Assembly (NCBI GenBank): GCA_003170375.1
Contig: PMZN01000199.1
Location: forward strand, 6,680 to 15,358
From: Acidimicrobiaceae bacterium
GTDB lineage: Bacteria > Actinomycetota > Acidimicrobiia > Acidimicrobiales > Bog-793
Length of the DNA: 8,679 bases
Direction: 5' to 3'
A model generated the notes under the pieces. That model was not told where the DNA came from, did not search any database, and was given only the letters and a program-made list of their open reading frames with translations. This document shows positions 1 to 5,891 of this stretch, one piece after another. The translations under genes were made by a program, and so were the position numbers. Within the stretch, counting starts at the first letter, position 1. Each line of letters opens with the position of its first letter.

Positions 1-661
1 CACCAGGAGCGGTGCCCAGCTCGACGACGATGTCCGCGAACTGAACGATGCGCTCGAGGCGGTGTTCGGCGACGAGGATGGTGGTTCCCTGGTCGTGGAC
101 GAGGCGCGCGAGTGACGCGAGCACCTCCTCGGCTGAGACGGGGTCGAGCGATGAAGTCGGCTCGTCGAGCACGAGAGCGCGAGGCGCGGCAGTGAACGCG
201 GCGCCGATGGCGACGCGCTGGCGCTGACCGCCAGAAAGCGTCGTGATGGCTCGCTGGCGCAGTGCGTGCAGGTTCAAGGTGTCCAGCACGTCTTCGACTC
301 GCCGGCGCATTGTCGCCGAGTCCATGCCGAGGTTCTCCATGGCATAAGCGAGCTCGTCTTCGACCGTGTCCGCGACAAAGGTCGCGTCGGGGTCCTGGCC
401 TACGAAACCGACGGCATCGGCGAGGTCGCGGGGACGGTACTGCTCGGTGCTGCGACCGTCGACGGTCACCGTTCCATTGAGCCGGCCGCCGGAGAAGTGC
501 GGGACGAGACCGTTCACGCAGCGAAGCAGCGTCGACTTCCCGGAGCCCGTCGTGCCGATGACGAGAGCAAGATGGCCTTCTTCAATCACGAGGTTCACGT
601 TCTCGAGTGCCGGGGCCGAAGCGCCGGGGTAGGTGACCGTGACGCGGTCGAAGGCGATCAC
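1..661 (-). CDS. ecfA: ECF transporter ATP-binding protein (EcfA type), 3' part missing
   Basis: This is an ABC ATPase that powers an energy-coupling-factor vitamin/metal importer from the cytoplasmic face, working with the EcfT encoded just upstream. The first 220 residues are visible. They contain Walker A GTTGSGKST (36-44), Q-loop Q89 in VGQDPD, signature LSGGQ (142-146), Walker B ALVLDEP (162-168), D-loop SSLD (170-173) and the switch histidine H200 in AEHRLE. The AEHRLE form is typical of ECF/cobalt-type ATPases. The start is GTG at 661, chosen because its GTGA overlaps the stop of EcfT by 4 bases, which implies translational coupling, and because conserved sequence begins at once. The gene continues past the window edge. 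It could be a single ATPase or the first half of a two-domain EcfA-EcfA' fusion, which this window cannot decide. All nucleotide-binding residues seen are intact. Confidence 0.93.
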   Translation of the reverse strand, partial: MIAFDRVTVTYPGASAPALENVNLVIEEGHLALVIGTTGSGKSTLLRCVNGLVPHFSGGRLNGTVTVDGRSTEQYRPRDLADAVGFVGQDPDATFVADTVEDELAYAMENLGMDSATMRRRVEDVLDTLNLHALRQRAITTLSGGQRQRVAIGAAFTAAPRALVLDEPTSSLDPVSAEEVLASLARLVHDQGTTILVAEHRLERIVQFADIVVELGTAPG

Positions 662-1755
662 GCCACGGCCTCGTGGAGCTCGGCACGCAGAGGCGCCGGT
701 CTCGGAGCAACAGCCGACGGCACGGTGGCGGCGAGGATACCGGCCAGCGCGAGAACCGGGCCCGCTGGCAGCGCGAGGGGATAGAGCGGCTGGACAAGCG
801 CGTTCGGGTCGTTGCTTCCCGCTGCCACGACCCCGGCAACGGCCGCGAGGCCGGCCGCTACGACGAGCCACTCGGCGCCGAGCCAACGGTCGGGCCGGTA
901 GCGGGTCCTCGAGCCGTGCGATGAAGCGACGAGGCCCCCGATGACGAGGGCGCCACCGACTAGGACGACGGCGAGCCCGATTCCTGAAGCCGAGCCGGAG
1001 TCGAGCACCTCGAACAGGCCGATCCCAAGCCCGACGAGCCCTCCGAGTGTCGCCGCCGCGGTGACCTGGCGGCGCCTTGGCGAAGTGGAGCGTCGCCCGA
1101 ACCCGCGGGCGTCCATGGAAGCCGCCAGCGCCACCGAGCGCTCGAGCGCGCCGTCGAGGACCGGCACCGCCAGGCCGCGCCACCCCTTCAGGCCGCGCGT
1201 GGCCCGGCCCCTCAGGCGTCTGGCGTCTCGGACCCGGGCAATCGAAAGCACGACCTGTGGTGTGAACGAGATCGCCACAGTGACCGCGACCGCCACTTCG
1301 TAGAGGCCGGCCGGCACGCATCGCAAGAGCCGGAAGGAGCTTGCGAGGGAGTTCGCAGCACCGAAACAGGCCAGAATCACGGCTATCTGCAATCCTTGGC
1401 AGAACGCCCCGATTGTCTCTTGAGCCGTCACAGGACCTCCGATTGTCACACCGGCGGCCCACGACGGAAGTGGGAGCGAGGGAAGCGTGAACCAGGTGGC
1501 GCCAGGCACCCGGTTGCCGAAGAGGACTTGGACGACCACGCGAATGACTATGACGAAGAGCCCGAGGCGCACGAGCGCGCCGAACGAGCGGGCCCAGGGA
1601 CTCCTGCCACGCCTTGTGGTCACGACCCAGGCGACCACGGCGAATAGGAGACCGAGCAGGAGCGGGTTCGTCGTGCGGCTGCCGGCGACTGCCAGCGCCC
1701 CGGCCCAGCACCACCATGCGATCGGGTGCAGCGGCTGGAGGCGGGTGCGCAGCAT
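658..1755 (-). CDS. ecfT: ECF transporter transmembrane protein EcfT, with C-terminal membrane extension
   Basis: EcfT is the membrane scaffold linking ATPases to the substrate-binding S component. The 365-residue product has hydrophobic N-terminal segments (about 12-45 and 58-80), further segments around 120-170, and the two coupling motifs of the family: DARRLRGR (177-184) and SMDARGFG (213-220). These two motifs grip the ATPase grooves in known ECF transporters. Most EcfT proteins end soon after the second motif, at about 250-270 residues. Here about 135 more residues follow, with hydrophobic stretches near 234-251, 258-278, 296-314 and 320-346. The ATG at 1755 directly abuts the TAG of the preceding gene (TAGATG), and no good Shine-Dalgarno is seen, so translation is probably coupled. 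The stop overlaps the ATPase start. The riboswitch upstream suggests a corrinoid or cobalt substrate. Family assignment is confident; the role of the extension is unknown. Confidence 0.92.
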   Translation of the reverse strand: MLRTRLQPLHPIAWWCWAGALAVAGSRTTNPLLLGLLFAVVAWVVTTRRGRSPWARSFGALVRLGLFVIVIRVVVQVLFGNRVPGATWFTLPSLPLPSWAAGVTIGGPVTAQETIGAFCQGLQIAVILACFGAANSLASSFRLLRCVPAGLYEVAVAVTVAISFTPQVVLSIARVRDARRLRGRATRGLKGWRGLAVPVLDGALERSVALAASMDARGFGRRSTSPRRRQVTAAATLGGLVGLGIGLFEVLDSGSASGIGLAVVLVGGALVIGGLVASSHGSRTRYRPDRWLGAEWLVVAAGLAAVAGVVAAGSNDPNALVQPLYPLALPAGPVLALAGILAATVPSAVAPRPAPLRAELHEAVA

Positions 1756-2595
1756 CTAGGTGACGCGGTCACTCGCGCGTCGGGAGCGAAGCAGCGCCCC
1801 GGCGCCGACGAGAAGGATCAGGGCGGTGCCGACAATGAAGAGGGTCGGGTTCGGGCGCCTCCCGCGGCCGCCCGGCGGGCTTGCCGGGCCGGCCACATGG
1901 CCGGACGAGGGCCGTGACGAAGTCGTCGTCACCGCGTTGGCCGAAATCTCGAGCGCAGCAGCGCTCGACGCGGCCCGTGGTGGTGGGTCAGCTGGGGTCG
2001 CGCTCCCATCAGGCTCGAAACGCCATCCCTCGACGTCACCTTTGGAGACCTTCCACTCCCCGGGTCCTCCGCTTGCGTACCGCCATCGCCTCCCTCCGTG
2101 CCAGTAGGCCCAGTAGGCGTAGTGGCCCCCCGACTGGGTCCCGCAGCCGCTCGTCGGGTACCCGTCAATCGCGCACAAGAGCCCGGACTCGCCATAGCGG
2201 GGAGACGGGTACCCGAGGAGAGCGGCCTGTGCTTGCAGCACTTGCGCGTCGCTGTCACCGGGCTTGACCAGAAGGCACGTGACGATGACCTTGCCGTTGA
2301 CCCCACCGAAATCGGCGACGACCGCGACGACGATCCGGTCTTTGGCGGCGTGCGCGGGGACCGCGCATCGCGGCGAGGGGTCCTTCGACTGTCGCGCTGC
2401 ACTCGCCGTCGCACGCTGCACCGCTCCGGGAGCCACGGTTGCGACGACTGTCGCGGCGAAGGCCGCGGCGGTCACGGCCGCGATGGCCCCGAGTGTCGCT
2501 GCCGACCCAATGAGGAGTCGAGCACCGCTGACGGCCACAACTCTCGTCGGCATCGCGGGAAGGCGTCTCGCCGATCTTGGTCGATGCTCGTTCAT
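1756..2595 (-). CDS. Membrane-anchored extracytoplasmic protein with Trp/Tyr-rich beta-type domain (SCO2322-like; DUF4430/transcobalamin beta-domain-like)
   Basis: The 279-residue product has an N-terminal hydrophobic segment (about 27-56, signal or anchor) and a folded region (about 84-193). A Pro/Ser/Ala/Gly-rich linker (195-248) and a C-terminal membrane helix (250-270) with a basic tail (RSRR) follow. The folded region contains YAYWAYWHGG (159-168), WRYASGGPGEW (171-181) and GDVEGWRF (186-193). The order aromatic-Trp-aromatic, Gly, then Gly-Asp followed by Trp-x-Phe resembles DUF4430 domains, the fold of the transcobalamin/intrinsic factor beta domain. From memory it also matches a Streptomyces family (SCO2322) found beside ECF genes. 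Four cysteines (77, 107, 141, 151) could form disulfides outside the cell. The frame is open upstream to 2856, overlapping the previous gene, but ATG 2595 is preferred; ATG 2553 is an alternative. Neither has a clear Shine-Dalgarno. A role in extracellular ligand capture for the ECF importer is inference. Confidence 0.8.
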   Translation of the reverse strand: MNEHRPRSARRLPAMPTRVVAVSGARLLIGSAATLGAIAAVTAAAFAATVVATVAPGAVQRATASAARQSKDPSPRCAVPAHAAKDRIVVAVVADFGGVNGKVIVTCLLVKPGDSDAQVLQAQAALLGYPSPRYGESGLLCAIDGYPTSGCGTQSGGHYAYWAYWHGGRRWRYASGGPGEWKVSKGDVEGWRFEPDGSATPADPPPRAASSAAALEISANAVTTTSSRPSSGHVAGPASPPGGRGRRPNPTLFIVGTALILLVGAGALLRSRRASDRVT

Positions 2596-2629
2596 GTCGC
2601 CATAGGGAGCTGCGGCGGGGTCAAAAGGG

Positions 2630-3763
2630 TCAGCCCGCGCTGCAGCTGAAACTGAACTCAGCGGGGGACAGCTTGCGGGGTCTGATGGGCAGCGTCTCAC
2701 CCGCGACCGCCGGGACCGCCTGCAACGTGGCGTACTGGTTGGGGGCACCGTAGTAGGAGAACTCGCCCCGTTCGCTCGCGGGCGCGTTGCAGCGGTACTG
2801 GAAGTTCTCGAGGGCTCGCTCGGGCGTGACGGCGTCGCGCACGAGCTGGTTGTCATTGATCGCTCGCAGCGCGATCAATGCCTGGACGACCTCGCCCGTC
2901 GAGTCGGCGTCACCCCGCTGCCCATCGCCCGACACGCCGTAATAGCCGAAGGACCCGTTGGCCTCCTGTGACTTGGCGAAGAAAGCCACCGGGCTATGGG
3001 CGAAGTGCCCGGCGGCCGCGACGATCGCCATGACGGCCAGCGCCGTCGAGTTCGTGTCGGGACCGGAGTAGGTCTTCGGGTCCGGCTTGGCGCAAGGCGT
3101 GCTGAGCGAGTACTCCCAGCCCCCGTCAGCGCACTGGCGGCGCACGAGATAGGCCTCGCCGAGACGGATCGCCATGGCTGAGCCCTTGACCGAGACAAGC
3201 GCGAGAAGCGCGAGCGACTGGCCGAACGCGTTCACCGAGCTCGTGGGGCCGAAAACTCCGGCGGCCGCGCCGTCCAATCGCTCGATTGCTCGAAGCCTGG
3301 CAACGAGGTCGTTCGAGGTGGCTCGGCCGCCGAAGTGCGCCGGGTCCGCGCCCGCCGCAACCGCTGCGAGCATCACGAGGCCGAGAGCGCCTGGACTGTC
3401 GACGCCCTTGGCAGAAACGTAGGAGCTGAAATGGTGCTCGAGCCAGTGCGTGGCGGCCTTGACCTGGCTGGCTCCCTCGCCTGCGGCGACGAGAGCCAAG
3501 ATGGCGTCCGCCGTGTCACCTGCGCTCGGTTTGCCGGAGACGGCGTCGACGAGAGCTCCGCTCGCGCTCAGGTCGCGAGCGATCCAGCCCGCGCCGGCAG
3601 CAGCAGCCTCCGTCACCGTCGCGGGTTGGGCGTGAGGCGCAAGGCGCGCGCGAGCCCCTGATTGAGTGGTAGCGGCCGACGCAACTGGCACGGCGGCGGC
3701 ACCGAGGCCGAGCAGCATGGCAGCAAGGCAGGCTCGGGCCGCCCGACGGACGGAGGCTTGCAT
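2630..3763 (-). CDS. Secreted alpha/alpha-barrel (prenyltransferase/squalene-oxidase-repeat-like) protein, likely corrinoid-capture component
   Basis: The first gene behind the cobalamin riboswitch encodes 377 residues. A signal peptide is clear: RR near 6-7, a hydrophobic core (12-28) and a likely cleavage after VASA (about 30). The mature part shows six recurring helix-start motifs of the form D/S/N-x-x-x-A-x-x-x-L: near 83 (DTADAILALVA), 122 (DSPGALGLVML), 176 (SVNAFGQSLALLALV), 236 (DTNSTALAVMAI), 285 (DADSTGEVVQALIAL) and 342 (NQYATLQAV). They are spaced 39-60 residues apart. QCADGGWEYS (210-219) and SQEANGSFGYYG (265-276) resemble the QW/GG-F turns of prenyltransferase and squalene-cyclase repeats. 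No DXDD-type cyclase motif was seen, and export argues against a terpene enzyme. The barrel of transcobalamin and intrinsic factor has the same repeat architecture. The start ATG 3763 has an excellent Shine-Dalgarno (GGGAGAGGA, 5-base spacing). Ligand binding is inferred. Confidence 0.85.
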   Translation of the reverse strand: MQASVRRAARACLAAMLLGLGAAAVPVASAATTQSGARARLAPHAQPATVTEAAAAGAGWIARDLSASGALVDAVSGKPSAGDTADAILALVAAGEGASQVKAATHWLEHHFSSYVSAKGVDSPGALGLVMLAAVAAGADPAHFGGRATSNDLVARLRAIERLDGAAAGVFGPTSSVNAFGQSLALLALVSVKGSAMAIRLGEAYLVRRQCADGGWEYSLSTPCAKPDPKTYSGPDTNSTALAVMAIVAAAGHFAHSPVAFFAKSQEANGSFGYYGVSGDGQRGDADSTGEVVQALIALRAINDNQLVRDAVTPERALENFQYRCNAPASERGEFSYYGAPNQYATLQAVPAVAGETLPIRPRKLSPAEFSFSCSAG

Positions 3764-3768
3764 GGATG

Positions 3769-3777
3769 TCCTCTCCC
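3769..3777 (-). promoter_or_regulatory. Shine-Dalgarno of the barrel-protein gene
   Basis: GGGAGAGGA reads toward the ATG at 3763 with a 5-base spacer. It is largely enclosed in the 3' arm of the hairpin at 3772-3796, so its exposure probably decides translation of the whole downstream operon. Confidence 0.85.
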
Positions 3778-3796
3778 GGATACTGGATCCCGGAGA
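3772..3796 (-). promoter_or_regulatory. Shine-Dalgarno-sequestering hairpin (riboswitch expression platform)
   Basis: In the transcript, TCTCCGGGAT (plus 3796-3787) pairs with ATCCGGGAGA (plus 3781-3772) around a five-base loop CCAGT. Nine of ten positions pair; the exception is one G-G mismatch. The 3' arm contains most of the ribosome binding site of the first gene. This is the layout expected for a riboswitch acting on translation rather than termination; no U-run follows the hairpin. That ligand binding favours this hairpin is inferred from how cobalamin riboswitches generally act. Confidence 0.7.
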
Positions 3797-3843
3797 AGCG
3801 CTGAGACACCGCTGCCGTACCGGTTCCCAGTTCCCGCTTTCCT

Positions 3844-3972
3844 CGACGGTTAGTAGGACTCACCACCGACAGGTTTTCCGGCTTGCGAGGACGAGCCTCG
3901 CCTACGGTTGCGGGCCAGCGCCGGACTTTGACCGGACTTCCCCTGCAGGCAGCGGGACGACCGAAGCCGTCG
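3844..3972 (-). ncRNA. Cobalamin riboswitch aptamer
   Basis: Reading the minus strand, the conserved core elements come in order. GGGGAAGTCCGG (from 3943) is followed by AAAGTCCGGCGCTGG, then the B12-box-like CCCGCAACCGTAGG (3914-3901). A variable hairpin follows with CGAGG/CCTCG arms (3900-3886), then AAGCCGGAAAACCTGTCGG (3884-3866). A closing stem can be drawn between CGACGG (3972-3967) and CCGTCG (3849-3844), which defines the ends. These elements are diagnostic of the cobalamin family. It precedes an ECF importer operon, a usual target repressed when cobalamin is plentiful. Which corrinoid it prefers (adenosyl- or methyl/hydroxo-type) was not determined. Confidence 0.93.
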
Positions 3973-3978
3973 TAAAAA

Positions 3979-3984
3979 AGGGTA
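3979..3984 (-). promoter_or_regulatory. Candidate -10 element of the riboswitch operon
   Basis: TACCCT fits a TAnnnT actinobacterial -10 element. It would place transcription initiation about 7 bases downstream, near 3972, exactly where the aptamer closing stem begins. No convincing -35 box lies 16-18 bases upstream, so this rests mainly on position. Confidence 0.35.
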
Positions 3985-3991
3985 GCAGAGC

Positions 3992-4017
3992 CGGCCCGTG
4001 GCCCCACGATTCGGCCG
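3992..4017 (-). terminator. Candidate terminator of the sugar-uptake operon
   Basis: About 50 bases after the second permease gene, the transcript can fold CGGCC with GGCCG. An inner CGTG/CACG stem follows, with a four-base bulge between the two. A TTTTTT run sits about 12 bases further on (3979-3974). The distance to the T-run is longer than in a standard intrinsic terminator, and the region also neighbours the putative riboswitch promoter, so the call is tentative. Confidence 0.35.
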
Positions 4018-4068
4018 ACAGGGTCCCACCGCTCGGCTCGGCCCGCGTGCCTCGCCAGGGGCTTGTGA

Positions 4069-4902
4069 TCACCCCTTGAGCCCGGCGGTGGCCATCCCCC
4101 CTCGTATCCCCTGTTGGACCAGTATGAGCAGAATGGCCGAGGGGATGGCTGCGAAGACGGCCGCGGCCATGAGCTCCGGCCACTGCGAGGTGTACTGACC
4201 CATGTACGAGTAGATGCTGAGCGTCATCGGTTCGACGGTGTTGGAGGTGCTGAGCGTCAGCGCGAACAGGAAGTCGCCCCAAGCGAACAGGAACGAGAAG
4301 AGAGCGGCCGTCAAGATCGCCGGCCTGCTGAGCGGGATCACTATCCGCAGGAGCGTGCCGAGAAGCGTCGCACCGTCCACGCGGGCGGCCTCGAGCAGCT
4401 CGCGAGGCAACCCGATCATGAAGGCCCGAACGACCAGTATGGAGAACGGCACGCAATAGGTGGAGTCGGCGATGATCAGCCCGAGGTAGCTGTTGAGCAG
4501 GTGGAGTCCGGCGAAGATCTTGAAGAACGAGGTGCCCAGCACGATGCCCGGGATCGTCTGGGCGACCAGCAATGACAATGTGACCAGCCATGTGACCCGG
4601 AACCGGAAGTTCGCCAGGGCATAAGCCGCGGGCACCGAGATCAACAGTGAGACCACTGTGGCACCGAGCGCGATGATGAAACTGGTGAGCAGAGAGCCAC
4701 CCTGGGTGTGCACGACCTGTGAGTAGGCGGCGAGCGTGGGCGTCGGCGGGAAAAGGGCTGTCGGTGTGGCGAAGGACTGGTGCAAGGTCTTGAGCGACGT
4801 GACCACGGCCCAATAAAGGGGCAAGAGCATCACTCCGACGATCACCAATGCCACGGCGACGTTCAGCCCCGAGATAAGTCGTCTCCGACGCTGGAAGCTC
4901 AT
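4069..4902 (-). CDS. Carbohydrate ABC transporter permease, MalG type
   Basis: This is an inner-membrane permease of the CUT1 sugar-importer family, 277 residues with about six hydrophobic segments, a normal length for MalG homologues. The EAA loop that docks the ATPase is at 168-194, beginning ELLEAARVDGA and ending IPLSRP. The C-terminus GMATAGLKG is the usual MalG-type ending (GLKG). The frame is open 45 bases further upstream, but ATG 4902 is preferred. It forms an ATGA overlap with the stop of the MalF-type gene, a purine-rich AGGGGGGAA lies upstream, and the sequence matches the family from there. It should pair with the adjacent permease to form the channel for the sugar delivered by the binding protein at the right edge of the window. 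No ATPase gene accompanies it. The sugar is not readable from the permeases. Confidence 0.93.
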   Translation of the reverse strand: MSFQRRRRLISGLNVAVALVIVGVMLLPLYWAVVTSLKTLHQSFATPTALFPPTPTLAAYSQVVHTQGGSLLTSFIIALGATVVSLLISVPAAYALANFRFRVTWLVTLSLLVAQTIPGIVLGTSFFKIFAGLHLLNSYLGLIIADSTYCVPFSILVVRAFMIGLPRELLEAARVDGATLLGTLLRIVIPLSRPAILTAALFSFLFAWGDFLFALTLSTSNTVEPMTLSIYSYMGQYTSQWPELMAAAVFAAIPSAILLILVQQGIRGGMATAGLKG

Positions 4903-5864
4903 GACCGAAGTTCCCCCCTGTAAGTGCGCACATACGCGAATGCGCAAACGAGGGAGATCACCATCATGATCGTGCCGACCGCGGCACCCTGCCCGAAGTC
5001 AAGGTTATAGAACGACAGCGTATAAGCCCATGTGGACAGCAACTGGGTGCCATTCATAGGCCCGCCACCTGTCATGATCATCACGATGTCGAATGCCTTC
5101 AGCGTATATATGAAGCCGAGGACCAGCACTACGGCGATCACCGGCCGCATCACCGGCAAGGTGATCGACCGGAATGTCCGTAGCCGCCCGGCACCATCGA
5201 CACGGGCCGCCTCGTACAGCTCATTAGGGATGTCTTGGAGCCCGCCGTGCAGGAGCAACATGTTGAAGGGAATCCCTATCCAGATGTTCGCCAACACGAT
5301 GACCAACAGTGCCAGGTGAGTGTTGGCGAACCACTCGATCGGTGAGTGGATGAGCCCGAGGTTGGAGAGCACTTGGTTGACCATGCCGATGTTCGGATCG
5401 AACATCATCCGAAGGATGATTCCCGTGACAACACCGGGAAGCAGCCATGGGACGAGTATGAGCGAGCGCAGGAAGCCACTTAGGGGAAAGCGCCGAGTGA
5501 AGAACAAGGCGATCAAAAAGCCGATGCTGAACTGCATCACGATCGACCCCACCATGAAGATCGCCGTGTTCCAGACGACGCCCGGAAGCAGCGGGTTCGT
5601 CACCGCCATCCGGTAGTTGGTGAGTCCGACGAAGCCGCCGGTGTTGTGCACAAAGGTGATGACGCTCGATTGCCGAACGCTCAGAAGGATGTCGTAGACG
5701 ATGGGATAGGCGAAGAGCGCCAGGAGATAGATGACAGCTGGCAACAGGAACAGGACCCGACCGCGGAAGAGTCTGCGGGGCCCGTGTGCTCGGTCGCCGC
5801 GTTCGCGCTTGGACGAAGCGACCTCGCCTGTGTACGTCGCTGCTATCTCGGGCGCTTCGGGCAT
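4899..5864 (-). CDS. Carbohydrate ABC transporter permease, MalF type
   Basis: This 321-residue inner-membrane permease is the partner of the MalG-type protein. After a hydrophilic, basic N-terminus (1-36) come a first membrane helix (about 37-60) and further helices at roughly 100-122, 131-150, 184-204, 240-260 and 290-311. The EAA loop is at 215-241 (ELYEAARVDGA ... LPVMRP). TGGGPMNGTQ (265-274) is the conserved MalF/UgpA-type periplasmic segment. ATG 5864 is chosen over the in-frame TTG 5870 because a GAGAG element (5872-5876) is 7 bases from the ATG but only one base from the TTG. The gene starts 27 bases after the glycoside hydrolase stop and overlaps the next permease by ATGA, so all three are probably co-transcribed. 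Family assignment is confident; the substrate is inferred from the hydrolase to be an alpha-linked sugar. Confidence 0.93.
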   Translation of the reverse strand: MPEAPEIAATYTGEVASSKRERGDRAHGPRRLFRGRVLFLLPAVIYLLALFAYPIVYDILLSVRQSSVITFVHNTGGFVGLTNYRMAVTNPLLPGVVWNTAIFMVGSIVMQFSIGFLIALFFTRRFPLSGFLRSLILVPWLLPGVVTGIILRMMFDPNIGMVNQVLSNLGLIHSPIEWFANTHLALLVIVLANIWIGIPFNMLLLHGGLQDIPNELYEAARVDGAGRLRTFRSITLPVMRPVIAVVLVLGFIYTLKAFDIVMIMTGGGPMNGTQLLSTWAYTLSFYNLDFGQGAAVGTIMMVISLVCAFAYVRTYRGELRS

Positions 5865-5891
5865 CGACAAACTCTCAGCTCGGACCAGGGT

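Larger units (their letters stand above)
3764..4068. other. Control region between the sugar operon and the corrinoid operon
   Basis: This 305-base gene-free stretch contains, in minus-strand order, the candidate sugar-operon terminator, the candidate -10 element, the cobalamin aptamer, a roughly 47-base linker (3843-3797) and the Shine-Dalgarno hairpin. The linker includes GGGAACTGGGAACCGG, whose role is not clear. Open frames crossing this region on either strand conflict with the RNA structure and are not considered genes. Confidence 0.75.

Noticed and set aside
266..784. Plus-strand open frames opposite the ECF genes
   Set aside because: They are mirror frames of the ATPase and EcfT genes, with no recognisable motifs or ribosome binding sites.
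2596..2856. Upstream in-frame extension of the beta-domain protein gene to 2856
   Set aside because: It would overlap the barrel-protein gene by more than 220 bases and adds a low-complexity Arg/Ser/Pro stretch typical of an off-frame translation. The hydrophobic signal-like segment is well placed from ATG 2595.
2630..3763. Terpene cyclase or prenyltransferase biosynthetic gene
   Set aside because: The repeat pattern fits that fold, but a signal peptide, cobalamin riboswitch control, ECF neighbours and the absence of a seen catalytic acid motif favour a ligand-binding role.
4114..4575. Plus-strand open frame rich in Glu, Arg and Gln
   Set aside because: It is antisense to the MalG-type membrane helices. 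Its charged composition is the expected complement of hydrophobic codons.
3902..4933. Long minus-strand open frame across the MalG-type gene and the riboswitch
   Set aside because: It is off-frame to a clear permease, has Arg/His-rich composition without family motifs, and runs into the riboswitch aptamer. High GC content explains the lack of stops.
4903..4947. Longer start for the MalG-type permease at 4947
   Set aside because: ATG 4902 overlaps the preceding stop as ATGA and has a purine-rich region upstream. The extra 15 residues show no family similarity.
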